Below are positions 1 through 8,018 of a stretch of 41,153 nucleotides of DNA, one piece after another (position 1 is the first letter of the stretch; the number at the start of each line of letters is the position of its first letter). The position numbers and the translations under genes were made by a program. Below the pieces are notes generated by a model, which saw only the letters and a list, made by a program, of their open reading frames with translations, was not told the DNA's origin and searched no databases. The stretch spans positions 1 to 41,153 of the forward strand of contig JAFOBR010000040.1 of assembly GCA_017381715.1 (NCBI GenBank), given 5' to 3'. The DNA comes from Clostridia bacterium (lineage in GTDB: Bacteria > Bacillota > Clostridia > Oscillospirales > CAG-382).

Positions 1-142
1 ATTGGGATACGCCACCGGCAAGAAGCTTGTCTGCAAAGAGCTTTGGACGGGTGAAACCTGCGAAGCGGTGGACGTTATGCGCTTCCCTAAGCTTCCTGCC
101 CATGGCTGCCGTCTGTTCAGATGCAAGATAGTCGATGCATAA
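1..142 (+). CDS. C-terminal end of a probable glycoside hydrolase (alpha-galactosidase-like)
   Basis: Only the last 46 residues are inside the window; the reading frame enters at base 2 and stops with TAA at 140-142. The visible part contains KELWTGE and, near the end, LPAHGCRLFRCKI. This resembles the C-terminal beta-sandwich of GH27/GH36-type alpha-galactosidases, where a D/E-L-W-T/S-G motif and a final L-x-x-H-x-C/S-x-L-x-x-x strand are common. The stop codon overlaps the start of the next gene by 8 bases, so the two are probably translated together. The catalytic domain is not visible, so substrate and even family are uncertain. Confidence 0.5.
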   Translation, partial: LGYATGKKLVCKELWTGETCEAVDVMRFPKLPAHGCRLFRCKIVDA

Positions 143-335
143 ATGTATTCGTTGCGGCGCTTCTCTTACGGCAGACGATATCGGATGCCATAAGAAAATG
201 ATAAACAGAGCCGCAGAGGAATTTATGTGCATACCTTGTCTTTCAAAACACTTCGGCGCTACCGAAGCCCGCGTAAGAGAGCTTATAGAGGAATACAGGG
301 CTTACGGATGCACCTTGTTCGCCAAAAAGGAGTAA
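135..335 (+). CDS. Small zinc-ribbon protein of unknown function
   Basis: A 66-residue protein. It has one CxxC pair near the N-terminus (CIRC, residues 4-7) and a second in the middle (CIPC, about residues 32-35), consistent with one bound zinc, followed by a helical, charged C-terminal half. Short proteins of this type, with a CxxC pair, a conserved KK-hydrophobic-N-R segment and a CxxC-L ending before a helix, occur in Clostridia; I know no function for them. It starts inside the end of the preceding glycosidase gene and ends 3 bases before dapF, so it sits in a tight operon. Both spacings and the paired cysteines argue that it is real and not a chance frame. Confidence 0.75.
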   Translation: MHKCIRCGASLTADDIGCHKKMINRAAEEFMCIPCLSKHFGATEARVRELIEEYRAYGCTLFAKKE

Positions 336-338
336 AAT

Positions 339-1100
339 ATGGAATATACCCCCATGCACGGTATCGGCAACGCCTACGTTATGATAGGCGAGGAAATAAA
401 CGAGCCGGAAAAACAAAGCGTTATTCTTGCGTCAAAATATAAAACAGACGGTATAATCCTCGTTTTGCCCTCCGAAAGCTGTGATGTAAAAATGCGTATT
501 TTCAACGCAGACGGAAGCGAAGCGGAAATGTGCGGTAACGGTGCCCGCTGTGTTGCCCGTTACGTGGTGGACAAAGGTATTGTTAACAAGCCCTGCATAA
601 CCCTTGAAACGGGTGCGGGTATAAAAAAGCTGTATCCTATTATCGAAGACGGCGTAGTCACCGCAGTGCGGGTGGATATGGGAATATCCGAAGTTTTGGA
701 TGATCTGTCTGTTTCCGCTTGCGGGCAAGTGTGGCACGGCACCGCCGCATCTATGGGCAACCCTCATTTCGTAGTGTTTTGCGATTCCCCGCAAGAGCTT
801 TGCTTGGAGGAGATCGGCCCCGTAATCGAAACCAGCCGCTGTTTTCCCAACCGAGTTAATACGGAGTTTGCAAAGGTAAACGGGGAAAACGATCTGTATA
901 TGCGTGTTTGGGAGCGTGGAAGCGGAGAAACCAAGGCTTGCGGAACCGGCGCATGTGCTCTTGCCGCAGTAGCCGTGGCAAAAGGCTATTGCGATGCGGA
1001 TACGGACATTAACGTAACACTTCTGGGCGGTTCGCTTACTATCCGCGTTTGTTCGGACAGAAGAGTGTTTATGACAGGTCCCGCAGACTATTGCAACTAA
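339..1100 (+). CDS. dapF: Diaminopimelate epimerase
   Basis: A 253-residue cytoplasmic enzyme that interconverts LL- and meso-diaminopimelate, giving the cross-linking residue of peptidoglycan and the precursor of lysine. Both catalytic cysteines are present in their family motifs: Cys65 in AEMCGNGARC and Cys201 in KACGTGACA. The first half also has the substrate loop after MHGIGN. One deviation: the usual N-D-F/Y after GLGN is here N-A-Y, replacing a widely conserved Asp. The start has an AAGGAG site 5-6 bases upstream, and a strong terminator follows. The gene is not beside other lysine genes in this window; its partners are a zinc-ribbon protein and a sugar hydrolase. Family assignment is secure. 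Confidence 0.95.
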   Translation: MEYTPMHGIGNAYVMIGEEINEPEKQSVILASKYKTDGIILVLPSESCDVKMRIFNADGSEAEMCGNGARCVARYVVDKGIVNKPCITLETGAGIKKLYPIIEDGVVTAVRVDMGISEVLDDLSVSACGQVWHGTAASMGNPHFVVFCDSPQELCLEEIGPVIETSRCFPNRVNTEFAKVNGENDLYMRVWERGSGETKACGTGACALAAVAVAKGYCDADTDINVTLLGGSLTIRVCSDRRVFMTGPADYCN

Positions 1101-1115
1101 AAGTATAATAAATAC

Positions 1116-1150
1116 AAAAATCACCTTGTTTTTTACAAGGTGATTTTTTT
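1116..1150. terminator. Bidirectional intrinsic terminator between dapF and the ArsB-like gene
   Basis: The inverted repeat AAAAATCACCTTGT / ACAAGGTGATTTTT has a short loop (TTTTT) and a T run on both strands. It lies between two convergent genes and can end transcription from either side. Confidence 0.9.
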
Positions 1151-1152
1151 AA

Positions 1153-2445
1153 TTAAAGAATGATGTATAAACCCAAAAGTGCGGCTAAAAGGGCAGGGAT
1201 GGATATAAATGCGCCGTAAAACGAAAACCTTGCAAAGGAAAGCTTAACTCCGTGGTTTTTCAAAAGCCCCGTCCACATTATTCCCGCAAGTGCGCCTACG
1301 GGGGTCAGAAAGGCGCCGAGGTTTGAACCCACAACGGAAGCGTAAACCGCCGCCTCATCTTCGCCTACCAAGGCGGAAAACAGAACGCTCATAGGAATAT
1401 TATTTATAAGGTTAGAAGCAAGAAAAGAGGAAACACCGCATTTTAAAATACTTTGTCCCTCAAGCAGATATTTGCTTACCGCTTGGGTTGCTCCCGTATT
1501 TACCAATGCCAGTACTATGGTAAACATAGAAAGAACAAAAGGCACGGTTATTATCGGCGCTCTGCGGAGAGATTCAAGGACGTACATAAGTTTTTTTGTA
1601 AATACGCAGTATACAAAAGAGCATAAATACTGGCTGAAAAAACAGATTACGGAAACTATCCACATAGGTATGTTCAGCAAAGAGGATACTGCCATAAGTA
1701 AAATACATATTCCCAGATGGACACCGCCGATAATCATAAGGGGAATATCGGATTCCGGCTTTTCGTTTTCCTTTACAGATAAAGGCAGAGACAGCTTTTT
1801 GCGGAAGATAAGGCACAAAGCACCGAAAGCGGTTACACCGGTAAGCAGGGTGGGGAGTGCCATTACGGTTAAGTATTCGCCGAAATTTATGCCTGCCGTT
1901 CCTGCAAGATAAATATTGGTGGGGTTACCTATAACCAATGCCATGCTCCACGTATTTGCAGCGATAAATTCGCCCACCAGATAGGGAATAGGGTCTATTT
2001 TTGCGTTATGGGCAAAATAGCAAATAAAAGGAGTAAAGGTAAGAACTATAATATCGTTGGAAGTGAAAACCGTAAGCAGGGACACCGTAAGATACAGACA
2101 AATAAACAGCGCCCATTGGCTGTGCTTTGCAAAGGAAAGTGTTTTCGCCGCCAGTACACGGAAAAATCCTGCGCTGTCAAGAAGCACGGACATGAGGGTA
2201 AGGGATAAAAACAAAGCGAGTATCTTTAACGGGTTTATATCGCTGTCTGCGGTAAGGCCTTCAAAAAGTTGTTTAGGTGTTATAACCTTTGCAAAAAGAA
2301 GAGAAACTGCGCCCAACAGCGGGAATATCCAGTATATCCCATAGCTTTTGCCTTTAATAATTACTGAAGGCTTTATAAGAATATTGCATATGAACGCCAG
2401 GCAGGTAAGCGAAGCGATGATAACAGCAGTGATCATTGTAAACAT
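1153..2445 (-). CDS. ArsB/NhaD-type (ion transporter superfamily) permease
   Basis: A polytopic inner-membrane protein of about 430 residues, nearly all hydrophobic, with roughly eleven predicted membrane segments. It has the inverted-repeat architecture of the ArsB/NhaD/CitMHS superfamily: a first re-entrant motif around TSNDIIVLTFTPFI and the symmetric SNLINNIPMS plus GSNLGAFLTPVGALAG in the second half. Members move arsenite, Na+/H+ or carboxylates, and the ion cannot be read from the sequence; no ars genes are nearby. The start is uncertain. A TTG at 2505 has no ribosome site; ATG at 2445 has AAAAGGA only 2 bases away; ATG at 2436 has the same site 11 bases away. It is divergent from the two-component operon, so co-regulation is possible. 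Confidence 0.85.
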   Translation of the reverse strand: MFTMITAVIIASLTCLAFICNILIKPSVIIKGKSYGIYWIFPLLGAVSLLFAKVITPKQLFEGLTADSDINPLKILALFLSLTLMSVLLDSAGFFRVLAAKTLSFAKHSQWALFICLYLTVSLLTVFTSNDIIVLTFTPFICYFAHNAKIDPIPYLVGEFIAANTWSMALVIGNPTNIYLAGTAGINFGEYLTVMALPTLLTGVTAFGALCLIFRKKLSLPLSVKENEKPESDIPLMIIGGVHLGICILLMAVSSLLNIPMWIVSVICFFSQYLCSFVYCVFTKKLMYVLESLRRAPIITVPFVLSMFTIVLALVNTGATQAVSKYLLEGQSILKCGVSSFLASNLINNIPMSVLFSALVGEDEAAVYASVVGSNLGAFLTPVGALAGIMWTGLLKNHGVKLSFARFSFYGAFISIPALLAALLGLYIIL

Positions 2446-2536
2446 ATTCCTTTTCAGGTGTTTTTTCCAAAAAGGGATTTTACCACGGAAAGAAAAGTTT
2501 TGCAATATAAATTTTATTTAAAATAAATTTAATTTT

Positions 2537-2569
2537 CATTACAATTTCATAACATCCGTCTGTTATAAT
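2537..2569 (+). promoter_or_regulatory. Promoter of the two-component operon with direct-repeat operator
   Basis: Two heptamers, CATTACA (2537-2543) and CATAACA (2548-2554), start exactly 11 bases apart and are followed by a perfect TATAAT at 2564-2569. There is no good -35 hexamer at the standard distance; the repeat occupies that place. OmpR/PhoB-family regulators typically bind such direct repeats with 10-11 bp period and replace the -35 contact. The same arrangement, with the same 27-base offset to the -10 box, recurs at 4634-4666. Confidence 0.75.
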
Positions 2570-2600
2570 GTAAATACCAAAAAACAAGGAGTGTAAAAAC

Positions 2601-3248
2601 GTGGCAAAACTACTTATCGTTGACGATGAACTTCCCATAAACCGTCTGGTGTGCAAAAATCTTACCCTTGTGGGCCACGAATGTATCCCCGCATACGATG
2701 GAGTGCAGGCGTTATCACTGATCAAAAGCGAACAGCCCGATCTTATAATTCTTGACGTTATGCTTCCGGGAATATCGGGATTTGAAATAATGAAGCTTTT
2801 AAACAGCGTTCCCGTAATTTTCGTCACCGCCAAAACGGGACTTGATGACCGTATCAAGGGGCTTGCGCTGGGTGCGGACGATTATATCGTAAAGCCATTT
2901 GAAATGGCAGAATTGACTGCCCGTGTTCAGGCGGTGCTTCGCCGTACCAAAAGAGATGTGTCTGCATTTTCCTTTGATGATATTACCGTGGATTTCAGCA
3001 GCAGAAACGTGTATAAAAACGGAGAACATATTGTTCTCACCCCCAAGGAGTTTGCGTTGTTGGAGTTGCTTATAAATAATCGCAATCTCGCACTTTCCCG
3101 TGAAAAAATACTTGAAAAAGTATGGGAATACGACTACTGTGGAGATACCCGCACGGTAGACGTACACGTACAACAGCTTCGCCACAAGCTGGGAATAAAA
3201 GACAGGATAAAAACCGTATTCAAAGTCGGTTACCGTTTTGAAATATGA
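2601..3248 (+). CDS. OmpR/PhoB-family response regulator
   Basis: A 215-residue cytoplasmic transcription factor. Residues 3-113 form a receiver domain with the acidic pair DDE near the N-terminus, the phospho-acceptor Asp52 in IILDVMLPG, the conserved Thr in FVTAK and Lys in VKPF. Residues about 125-213 form a winged-helix DNA-binding domain ending in TVDVHVQQLRHKL and VGYRFEI, typical of OmpR-type regulators. The start is GTG, chosen because AAGGAG lies 8-9 bases upstream and the protein begins directly at beta-1 of the receiver. It overlaps the histidine kinase start by four bases. The repeats before this operon and before the secreted-protein gene at 4702 are likely its own binding sites, which implies autoregulation. 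Confidence 0.95.
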   Translation: MAKLLIVDDELPINRLVCKNLTLVGHECIPAYDGVQALSLIKSEQPDLIILDVMLPGISGFEIMKLLNSVPVIFVTAKTGLDDRIKGLALGADDYIVKPFEMAELTARVQAVLRRTKRDVSAFSFDDITVDFSSRNVYKNGEHIVLTPKEFALLELLINNRNLALSREKILEKVWEYDYCGDTRTVDVHVQQLRHKLGIKDRIKTVFKVGYRFEI

Positions 3249-4630
3249 GAATGAAATTTTTTGAGCGTACATATCTGCTCACATTTATATTGTTTTTGGT
3301 GTTTTTGAATGCAGCTGTTTTCGCTTTGGCAATGTATACCTTTCATAATAATATCGAAGCCGCAGAAAGTGTTTGCCAAACCGAATTTTTAAGCATAACC
3401 GATGCCTTTGAAAAGGATTACCAATATACCGGTGCACAAAGCGCCGGACTTTTGCAAGCGACATACGGTAAGTTTTATAAAGGGAAAAACATTTCTCTTA
3501 AATTTATTACAGATGGAAACGTGGGATATTCAAGCATATCCGAATCAATTCCCGTTCCTGCAGAGAACACCCTTTCAATGACGAGAAACGATGGCAAGCG
3601 GTACATAGTTATCAGCAAGGATGTGTGTGAAGGTGCGGTTACGATGGTTTATTCCAAGGACGTATCTTATCTGGATAAGGAGTTCACACGGCTTTGTATC
3701 GTTTTTGTGGCAGGCTCGCTGGCAGCGTCTCTCCTTTTGGGTGTAATACTGTATTTTGTTTTAAGAAAGCTGTATGTACCTCTTATCAAATTAAGAAACG
3801 CCACCGGTGATATCGCCAACGGTAATTTTTTCGTGCGTGCCGATGATAATGGGGATGACGAGGTTTCCGCCTTGGCAAGGGATTTTAATATAATGGCGGA
3901 TAAGGTTTCCCGCCAGATAACCCAGCTTAAGGACACTGCAGACCGCAAACAGAATATGCTGGATAACCTTGCCCACGAAATGCGCACGCCTCTTACGGCA
4001 ATACACGGTTACGCAGAATATATTTGCGGTGCAAAAATACCCGATGAAGAACGAGTGGATGCGGCAAAATACATTATGTCCGAATCAATGCGGCTTAAAG
4101 ATATAAGCGAAGTCTTGCTTGATTCAGCGTTTATCCGAGAAAACGGCATTTCTCCAAAAGAATTTTCGTTGCGCGGTTTTGCATACCGTATCTGTAACCG
4201 CTTGAACAAGGATGCCCGCAACAGGGGAGTGGAGCTGTTGTGCATTGCAGAGGATTCCTGCATTTATGCAGACGAGCCGCTTTTGGATATTTTACTTTCC
4301 AACCTTATAGAAAATGCGGTAAAAGCCTGCAAGGAAAACGGCACGGTTACCGTGGGAACAAAGCTAACGGAAAATACCGTAAAGCTTTACGTAAAGGATA
4401 CGGGAATAGGAATGACCCAAGAACAGCTTTTGCATATTACCGAGCCTTTTTACCGTACCGATAAATCACGTTCCCGCGCACAAGGCGGTACGGGCTTGGG
4501 ACTTGCTTTGTGCAAACGTATTGCCGAAGCCCACGGAACGAGCCTTGAATTCGTTTCGGAAGAGGGAAAAGGCACAGTGGCTTCCATAACCTTTACAAGA
4601 CTTTACCAAAACCTTACAACTCAGGGTTAA
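3245..4630 (+). CDS. Membrane sensor histidine kinase
   Basis: A 461-residue kinase partner of the preceding regulator. A membrane segment at about residues 9-31 and another at about 148-172 bracket an extracellular sensing domain of roughly 115 residues. A HAMP linker follows (to about 222), then the HisKA dimer domain with phospho-accepting His244 in LAHEMRTPL, and a HATPase domain with N box NLIENAVKAC, G1 DTGIGM and G2 GGTGLGLAL. The start codon overlaps the regulator stop (ATGA), so the pair is translationally coupled. The sensing domain has no motif I recognise, so the signal is unknown. The immediate downstream gene encodes a secreted protein that carries the same promoter element and may report on, or act in, the same envelope signal. 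Confidence 0.93.
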   Translation: MRMKFFERTYLLTFILFLVFLNAAVFALAMYTFHNNIEAAESVCQTEFLSITDAFEKDYQYTGAQSAGLLQATYGKFYKGKNISLKFITDGNVGYSSISESIPVPAENTLSMTRNDGKRYIVISKDVCEGAVTMVYSKDVSYLDKEFTRLCIVFVAGSLAASLLLGVILYFVLRKLYVPLIKLRNATGDIANGNFFVRADDNGDDEVSALARDFNIMADKVSRQITQLKDTADRKQNMLDNLAHEMRTPLTAIHGYAEYICGAKIPDEERVDAAKYIMSESMRLKDISEVLLDSAFIRENGISPKEFSLRGFAYRICNRLNKDARNRGVELLCIAEDSCIYADEPLLDILLSNLIENAVKACKENGTVTVGTKLTENTVKLYVKDTGIGMTQEQLLHITEPFYRTDKSRSRAQGGTGLGLALCKRIAEAHGTSLEFVSEEGKGTVASITFTRLYQNLTTQG

Positions 4631-4633
4631 AAC

Positions 4634-4666
4634 CATTACAAATTCAAAACATCTGTATTTTATAAT
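4634..4666 (+). promoter_or_regulatory. Promoter of the secreted-protein gene with the same direct repeat
   Basis: CATTACA (4634-4640) and CAAAACA (4645-4651) start 11 bases apart, with TATAAT at 4661-4666. The element starts just after the kinase stop codon. Compared with 2537-2569, most bases agree, including spacer positions (AACATC and GT before the -10 box), and the distance from first repeat to -10 is identical (27 bases). A further weak match, CCTTACA, lies exactly 22 bases upstream at 4612. This is best read as a second binding site of the same response regulator. Confidence 0.75.
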
Positions 4667-4701
4667 AAAGCCATACTAAAATACAGAAAGAAGGTAAATG
4701 T

Positions 4702-5991
4702 ATGAAATTCAGCAAACGTCTCTTTTTCCGTTCCGCACTTTCCCTTTTGCTGGCGGTATGCATACTTGCAGGCGGACTTATGCTTATGGGTATGACTGAA
4801 ACCGAAGACAAAGCCGTGGATACGGATTCCTACGCCCCCGATGTAAGCGATCTGATTCCCGAGGAAGAAAGCATTTTAACCGATACTACCGTTCCCACGC
4901 CTCAGGAACAGCTTTCCGGCAAGTTCGGTCAGTATTTATTCACTTCCGAAGTTGACGGCAAGTCGGTCGTAAACATCTATTCCGCAGAGCAGATTAGCGA
5001 TTTCGTCACCCGCAGAGAAAACGGCGAATGGTTCTCCCTTTCCGCAGAAGATATGCTTTTTATCATTGACGATACTCTCAAGCTGTTCAGCCAATACGAC
5101 GTTATCAACGTAACCGGACTTGACGGCGTTACCGCAAGCTATCCCGGAATAAGCTTCTATTCCTCTGAAGAATACAAAAATTGCTTCGGCGGCTTGGCTT
5201 ACGGCACCAACGAATATTCCTTCGACCTTGAAGCGGATATCTGGAACGTAATTCTCGCTCGTGTAAAGGTGCTCAACACCAGCGTCACTTATCGCGGCGG
5301 CAAGGTTTTCGTTTATACCGATAACGACGGCAGTATAAACGATGATAATTCGTGGTTCCTCTCTCATTCCGTTCTCAACTATTTCAGCACGCATGAGACC
5401 ACCTGCGAAGCGCTCTATCTTGAGACCCTTGCGCCTTACGACACCGGCGTATTCATTTTCTCCGGCGAAAGCAAGATCGAATATGTAGAGCAGATGAACT
5501 GCGGCAGCAGAGATGCGGTTATATCTCTTTATCCCGATGGACTTATTCCAGAAAACCTCGATACCGTCAAGTATGATGTAGACGGCAAATCCGTTGTTAT
5601 CGAGCTTTGGGATATCAAAGGCGAAAAAATGGTAGCCCGTCTCCGCCTTGAAGGCGATACCGACGCAAAGGAAGTCGCAGACCTTGAAGCGCTTTGGGAG
5701 GAATTCAAGGTATATCTTAACAGCGCAGATTACCGCCACGTTTCCGGCGAAGAGTATATGAACAGCGTATCAGATTACCGCGTAGCAGTATTCTTTATGG
5801 GTATGGAAGGCTTGCACGGTACAAACCGCGTATCCGCTCTCCGTTTCGGTGCAGATTCTTATCAGGATAACTGCCAGCTTCACTTCGGCGGCGGATTTGA
5901 TGAAATTTCCGAGCCCTGCCAGCTCAGCGGTTCTCAGGCAATTTCCGATTACGTTAACGCAATCCTTAAAGACAGACTTATACAAGACTAA
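4702..5991 (+). CDS. Secreted or membrane-anchored protein of unknown function
   Basis: A 429-residue exported protein. Residues 1-34 are a basic stretch followed by a hydrophobic core (signal peptide or anchor); there is no convincing lipobox, because the only Cys is preceded by Val. An acidic, Asp/Glu-rich low-complexity segment (about 35-65) leads to a soluble domain of about 360 residues that I do not recognise. It is rich in Tyr and acidic residues and has no catalytic motif that I can see. AAGAAGG stands a few bases before the ATG. The gene has its own promoter copying that of the two-component operon and is followed by a strong terminator, so I infer it is a monocistronic target of that system. 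Function unknown. Confidence 0.85.
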   Translation: MKFSKRLFFRSALSLLLAVCILAGGLMLMGMTETEDKAVDTDSYAPDVSDLIPEEESILTDTTVPTPQEQLSGKFGQYLFTSEVDGKSVVNIYSAEQISDFVTRRENGEWFSLSAEDMLFIIDDTLKLFSQYDVINVTGLDGVTASYPGISFYSSEEYKNCFGGLAYGTNEYSFDLEADIWNVILARVKVLNTSVTYRGGKVFVYTDNDGSINDDNSWFLSHSVLNYFSTHETTCEALYLETLAPYDTGVFIFSGESKIEYVEQMNCGSRDAVISLYPDGLIPENLDTVKYDVDGKSVVIELWDIKGEKMVARLRLEGDTDAKEVADLEALWEEFKVYLNSADYRHVSGEEYMNSVSDYRVAVFFMGMEGLHGTNRVSALRFGADSYQDNCQLHFGGGFDEISEPCQLSGSQAISDYVNAILKDRLIQD

Positions 5992-6040
5992 ACAATCTTG
6001 ACTCCTTTTTGAAACTACGGGTAACCACACCCGTGAAAGC

Positions 6041-6074
6041 AAAAACGGCTTTGGTTTTAACCAAAGCCGTTTTT
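6041..6074. terminator. Bidirectional intrinsic terminator
   Basis: AAAAACGGCTTTGGTT pairs with AACCAAAGCCGTTTTT across a TT loop, with A and T tracts on the two sides. It lies between convergent genes ending at 5991 and 6085 and serves both. A shorter stem, CGGGT/ACCCG at 6018-6033, precedes it. Confidence 0.92.
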
Positions 6075-6084
6075 GTATGAAGCA

Positions 6085-6792
6085 TTAAATGTCTACCCTT
6101 GCGAAATAGGGGCGGTGGTCGGAAACCACCTTTGCGGGTATGTCCGCATATTTTATCTTTATATCGGGGGAAACAAAAATATAATCTATCTTTATTTCGG
6201 GTTTATCGGAAGGGTAGGAAAGAAGCTTGCCGCTCAAGTAATCGTCCGCATCTGTCATACGGGCGCGTATACCATCCAGTATGGGCTCTTCAGGTGTGGT
6301 GTTAAGATCGCCCATAAACACGCATTTTTCGCTTTCCAGGGCGGGTAAAAGGGTCTTTACGGCGTTTTCGCGCTCGTCAAGATTCAGACCGAAGTGTGAT
6401 GCCATAAAAGTAAGGCCCGTACCAACGTCGATGGTTGCTTTAAGTATACAGCGGGTCTCGTAGTGCTGACCGTGAATTTTGGGTTCCGGGTCGGGAATCA
6501 TTATTTTTTCCACGCTTTTGATAGGGTATTTGGAAAGTATTCCGTTTCCGTAAGGGCCTGTGCCGCAAACCATTATAGCTTGACCGAAATAGTAATAATA
6601 TCCGGTAAGAGAAGCCAGCTTTTCCATCTGGGCTTCGTATTCAAACAAATCTCCTTCACCGCGTATCTCGTTAAGACCGATAATATCCGCATCAAGCTCT
6701 TTTATCAAATCCGCCACAGATTGGTAATCAATCTTTCTGGTTATATAGTTCATGCAGTGCTGGGTGTTAAAGCTTAATATGTTCAGTTCCAT
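6085..6792 (-). CDS. Endonuclease/exonuclease/phosphatase (EEP) family hydrolase
   Basis: A 235-residue cytoplasmic protein. It has the EEP metal-binding and catalytic signatures in order: the N-terminal strand LNILSFNTQH with the conserved Asn, GLNEIRG with the metal-binding Glu (about residue 42), MGDLNTTPEEP with the Asp/Asn pair (about 157-159), and SDHRPYFA with the catalytic Asp-His near the C-terminus. The family cleaves phosphodiesters in DNA, RNA, sphingomyelin or inositol phosphates, and this sequence alone does not decide the substrate. Given the patatin-like lipase two genes upstream, a lipid or nucleotide phosphodiester are equal possibilities. It starts one base after the stop of the small membrane protein, with AAGGTAAAG inside that gene as ribosome site. 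Confidence 0.9.
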   Translation of the reverse strand: MELNILSFNTQHCMNYITRKIDYQSVADLIKELDADIIGLNEIRGEGDLFEYEAQMEKLASLTGYYYYFGQAIMVCGTGPYGNGILSKYPIKSVEKIMIPDPEPKIHGQHYETRCILKATIDVGTGLTFMASHFGLNLDERENAVKTLLPALESEKCVFMGDLNTTPEEPILDGIRARMTDADDYLSGKLLSYPSDKPEIKIDYIFVSPDIKIKYADIPAKVVSDHRPYFARVDI

Positions 6793-6793
6793 T

Positions 6794-6982
6794 TCACTTT
6801 ACCTTGCGTTTTAAAAAAGGAATTTTACTTAAAATGTTTTTAATATTTATGGTTTTTTTGATTTTTTCCTCAATTGCTTTTACAGTTTGATAAACCATTA
6901 TGCCAAAAGCCGCACCGGCAATAGCGCCGCAGGCGAGAGTAGCGCAAACTGCAATGGTTTTTATACGTTTGGTTATCTTCAT
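6794..6982 (-). CDS. Small single-pass membrane protein
   Basis: A 62-residue protein with a basic N-terminus (MKITKRIK), one hydrophobic alanine/glycine-rich segment at about residues 10-32, and a lysine-rich C-terminal tail that would lie in the cytoplasm. AAGAGGT precedes the ATG at a good distance. It lies 11 bases after the patatin gene and 1 base before the EEP hydrolase, so it is cotranscribed with both. No family recognised; it could anchor or regulate one of the two enzymes. Confidence 0.75.
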   Translation of the reverse strand: MKITKRIKTIAVCATLACGAIAGAAFGIMVYQTVKAIEEKIKKTINIKNILSKIPFLKRKVK

Positions 6983-6993
6983 TTTCTTACCTC

Positions 6994-7839
6994 TTATTCA
7001 ACAATTTTTTTCTTTGCAAGGCGCTTTTTAAGCTTATCGAAATTATCGTTTATAATATCGGAAGTGGTGCGGCGGATTTTGTGAGAATTCATCGCATTCA
7101 GCGCTTCGATCTTGCTGTATATGGTTTCGGTGTTTTCGGGGCCGTCCGCAAACACAAACTCCATTATAGCCTTTGCTTTTTTATAGCCTTGAATTTCCAT
7201 TTCTTTAACGTCGCTTCTGTTAAACCAAATGGAATGCTTGCTGTCACCCGTGAAATTTATCTTTACTATTTTATTATCAAAATACTTGGATTCAAAGGTG
7301 TAGTTATAATCATCAAAATGAATACAGATAATATAATCAAGATTATACTGCATCAAAGGATACACGGGGATATTATCCACGGTAGCGCCGTCATACAGAT
7401 TAAGCTCGTTAATAAGCACGGGGTGGTTTATACCGGGCATAGCAACCGCCGCAGCAAGATGCTCTTTAAGGTCTTCGTCTGTTTTGGATGCGATATCGGT
7501 ATAAAAAACACTGCGTGTTTTTAAATTTATATAGGGGACATACATTTTTTCGCATTGAACATCTTTTTTGGAAAGACGGTGTATAACCTCTGTAAGAAAT
7601 TCACTGCGGAGAATGGTAGTGACCATTACTCTCGTATGAGTAAGGTTGATGGAATGCCACATAAAGCTTCCCACGTCAAGATTATCGGAAGAATATGCGT
7701 ATGCATTAAGTGCACCGATCGAAGCCGCACTTATAAACTTTATTTCCTTAGGGTCAATAAATTCACGTATAGCACGGAGTGCACCCAACTGATATGCGCC
7801 CTTTGACATCCCGCCGGATAAAACCAAACCGATATTCAT
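6994..7839 (-). CDS. Patatin-like phospholipase
   Basis: A 281-residue predicted lipid acyl hydrolase using a Ser-Asp dyad. The oxyanion loop is LSGGMSKGAYQ (residues 7-17), the nucleophile Ser40 sits in AASIGALNA, and the dyad Asp is in the YDGATVDN segment in the second half. Two deviations: the nucleophile motif is A-x-S-x-G instead of G-x-S-x-G, and the Asp motif is D-G-A instead of D-G-G. Both occur in bacterial patatins. The start was set at the ATG at 7839 because GAGAGGTG lies just upstream and the oxyanion strand begins at residue 2; a longer frame to 7911 would run through the -35 box. It is first in an operon with a small membrane protein and an EEP hydrolase. Confidence 0.9.
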   Translation of the reverse strand: MNIGLVLSGGMSKGAYQLGALRAIREFIDPKEIKFISAASIGALNAYAYSSDNLDVGSFMWHSINLTHTRVMVTTILRSEFLTEVIHRLSKKDVQCEKMYVPYINLKTRSVFYTDIASKTDEDLKEHLAAAVAMPGINHPVLINELNLYDGATVDNIPVYPLMQYNLDYIICIHFDDYNYTFESKYFDNKIVKINFTGDSKHSIWFNRSDVKEMEIQGYKKAKAIMEFVFADGPENTETIYSKIEALNAMNSHKIRRTTSDIINDNFDKLKKRLAKKKIVE

Positions 7840-7882
7840 AACGCTTTCACCTCTCAAACAAATAAATAAATACTCATATTTA

Positions 7883-7911
7883 TTTTTACCACAAATACAT
7901 GTTTTTGTCAA
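7883..7911 (-). promoter_or_regulatory. Promoter of the patatin operon
   Basis: Read on the minus strand: TTGACA (7906-7911), 17-base spacer, TAAAAA (7883-7888), preceded by TGG as an extended -10. The spacer contains the imperfect palindrome CAAAAACATGTATTTG centred on ACATGT. The surrounding 34 bases are repeated almost exactly before the SPFH gene at 9126-9159. Confidence 0.8.
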
Positions 7912-7974
7912 CGGGATATGGATTTTTGAAACAATATTTTACATAGGTATAAAATCTACTTTACGCTGTATACA

Positions 7975-8003
7975 AAAACTCCCTGCTTAAAACAGGGAGT
8001 TTT
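7975..8003 (-). terminator. Intrinsic terminator of the SPFH gene
   Basis: AAAACTCCCTG and CAGGGAGTTTT form a stem around a 7-base loop. On the minus strand it is followed by a T run and lies just past the stop at 8019. Confidence 0.9.
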
Positions 8004-8018
8004 ATTACGGGTTTGATT

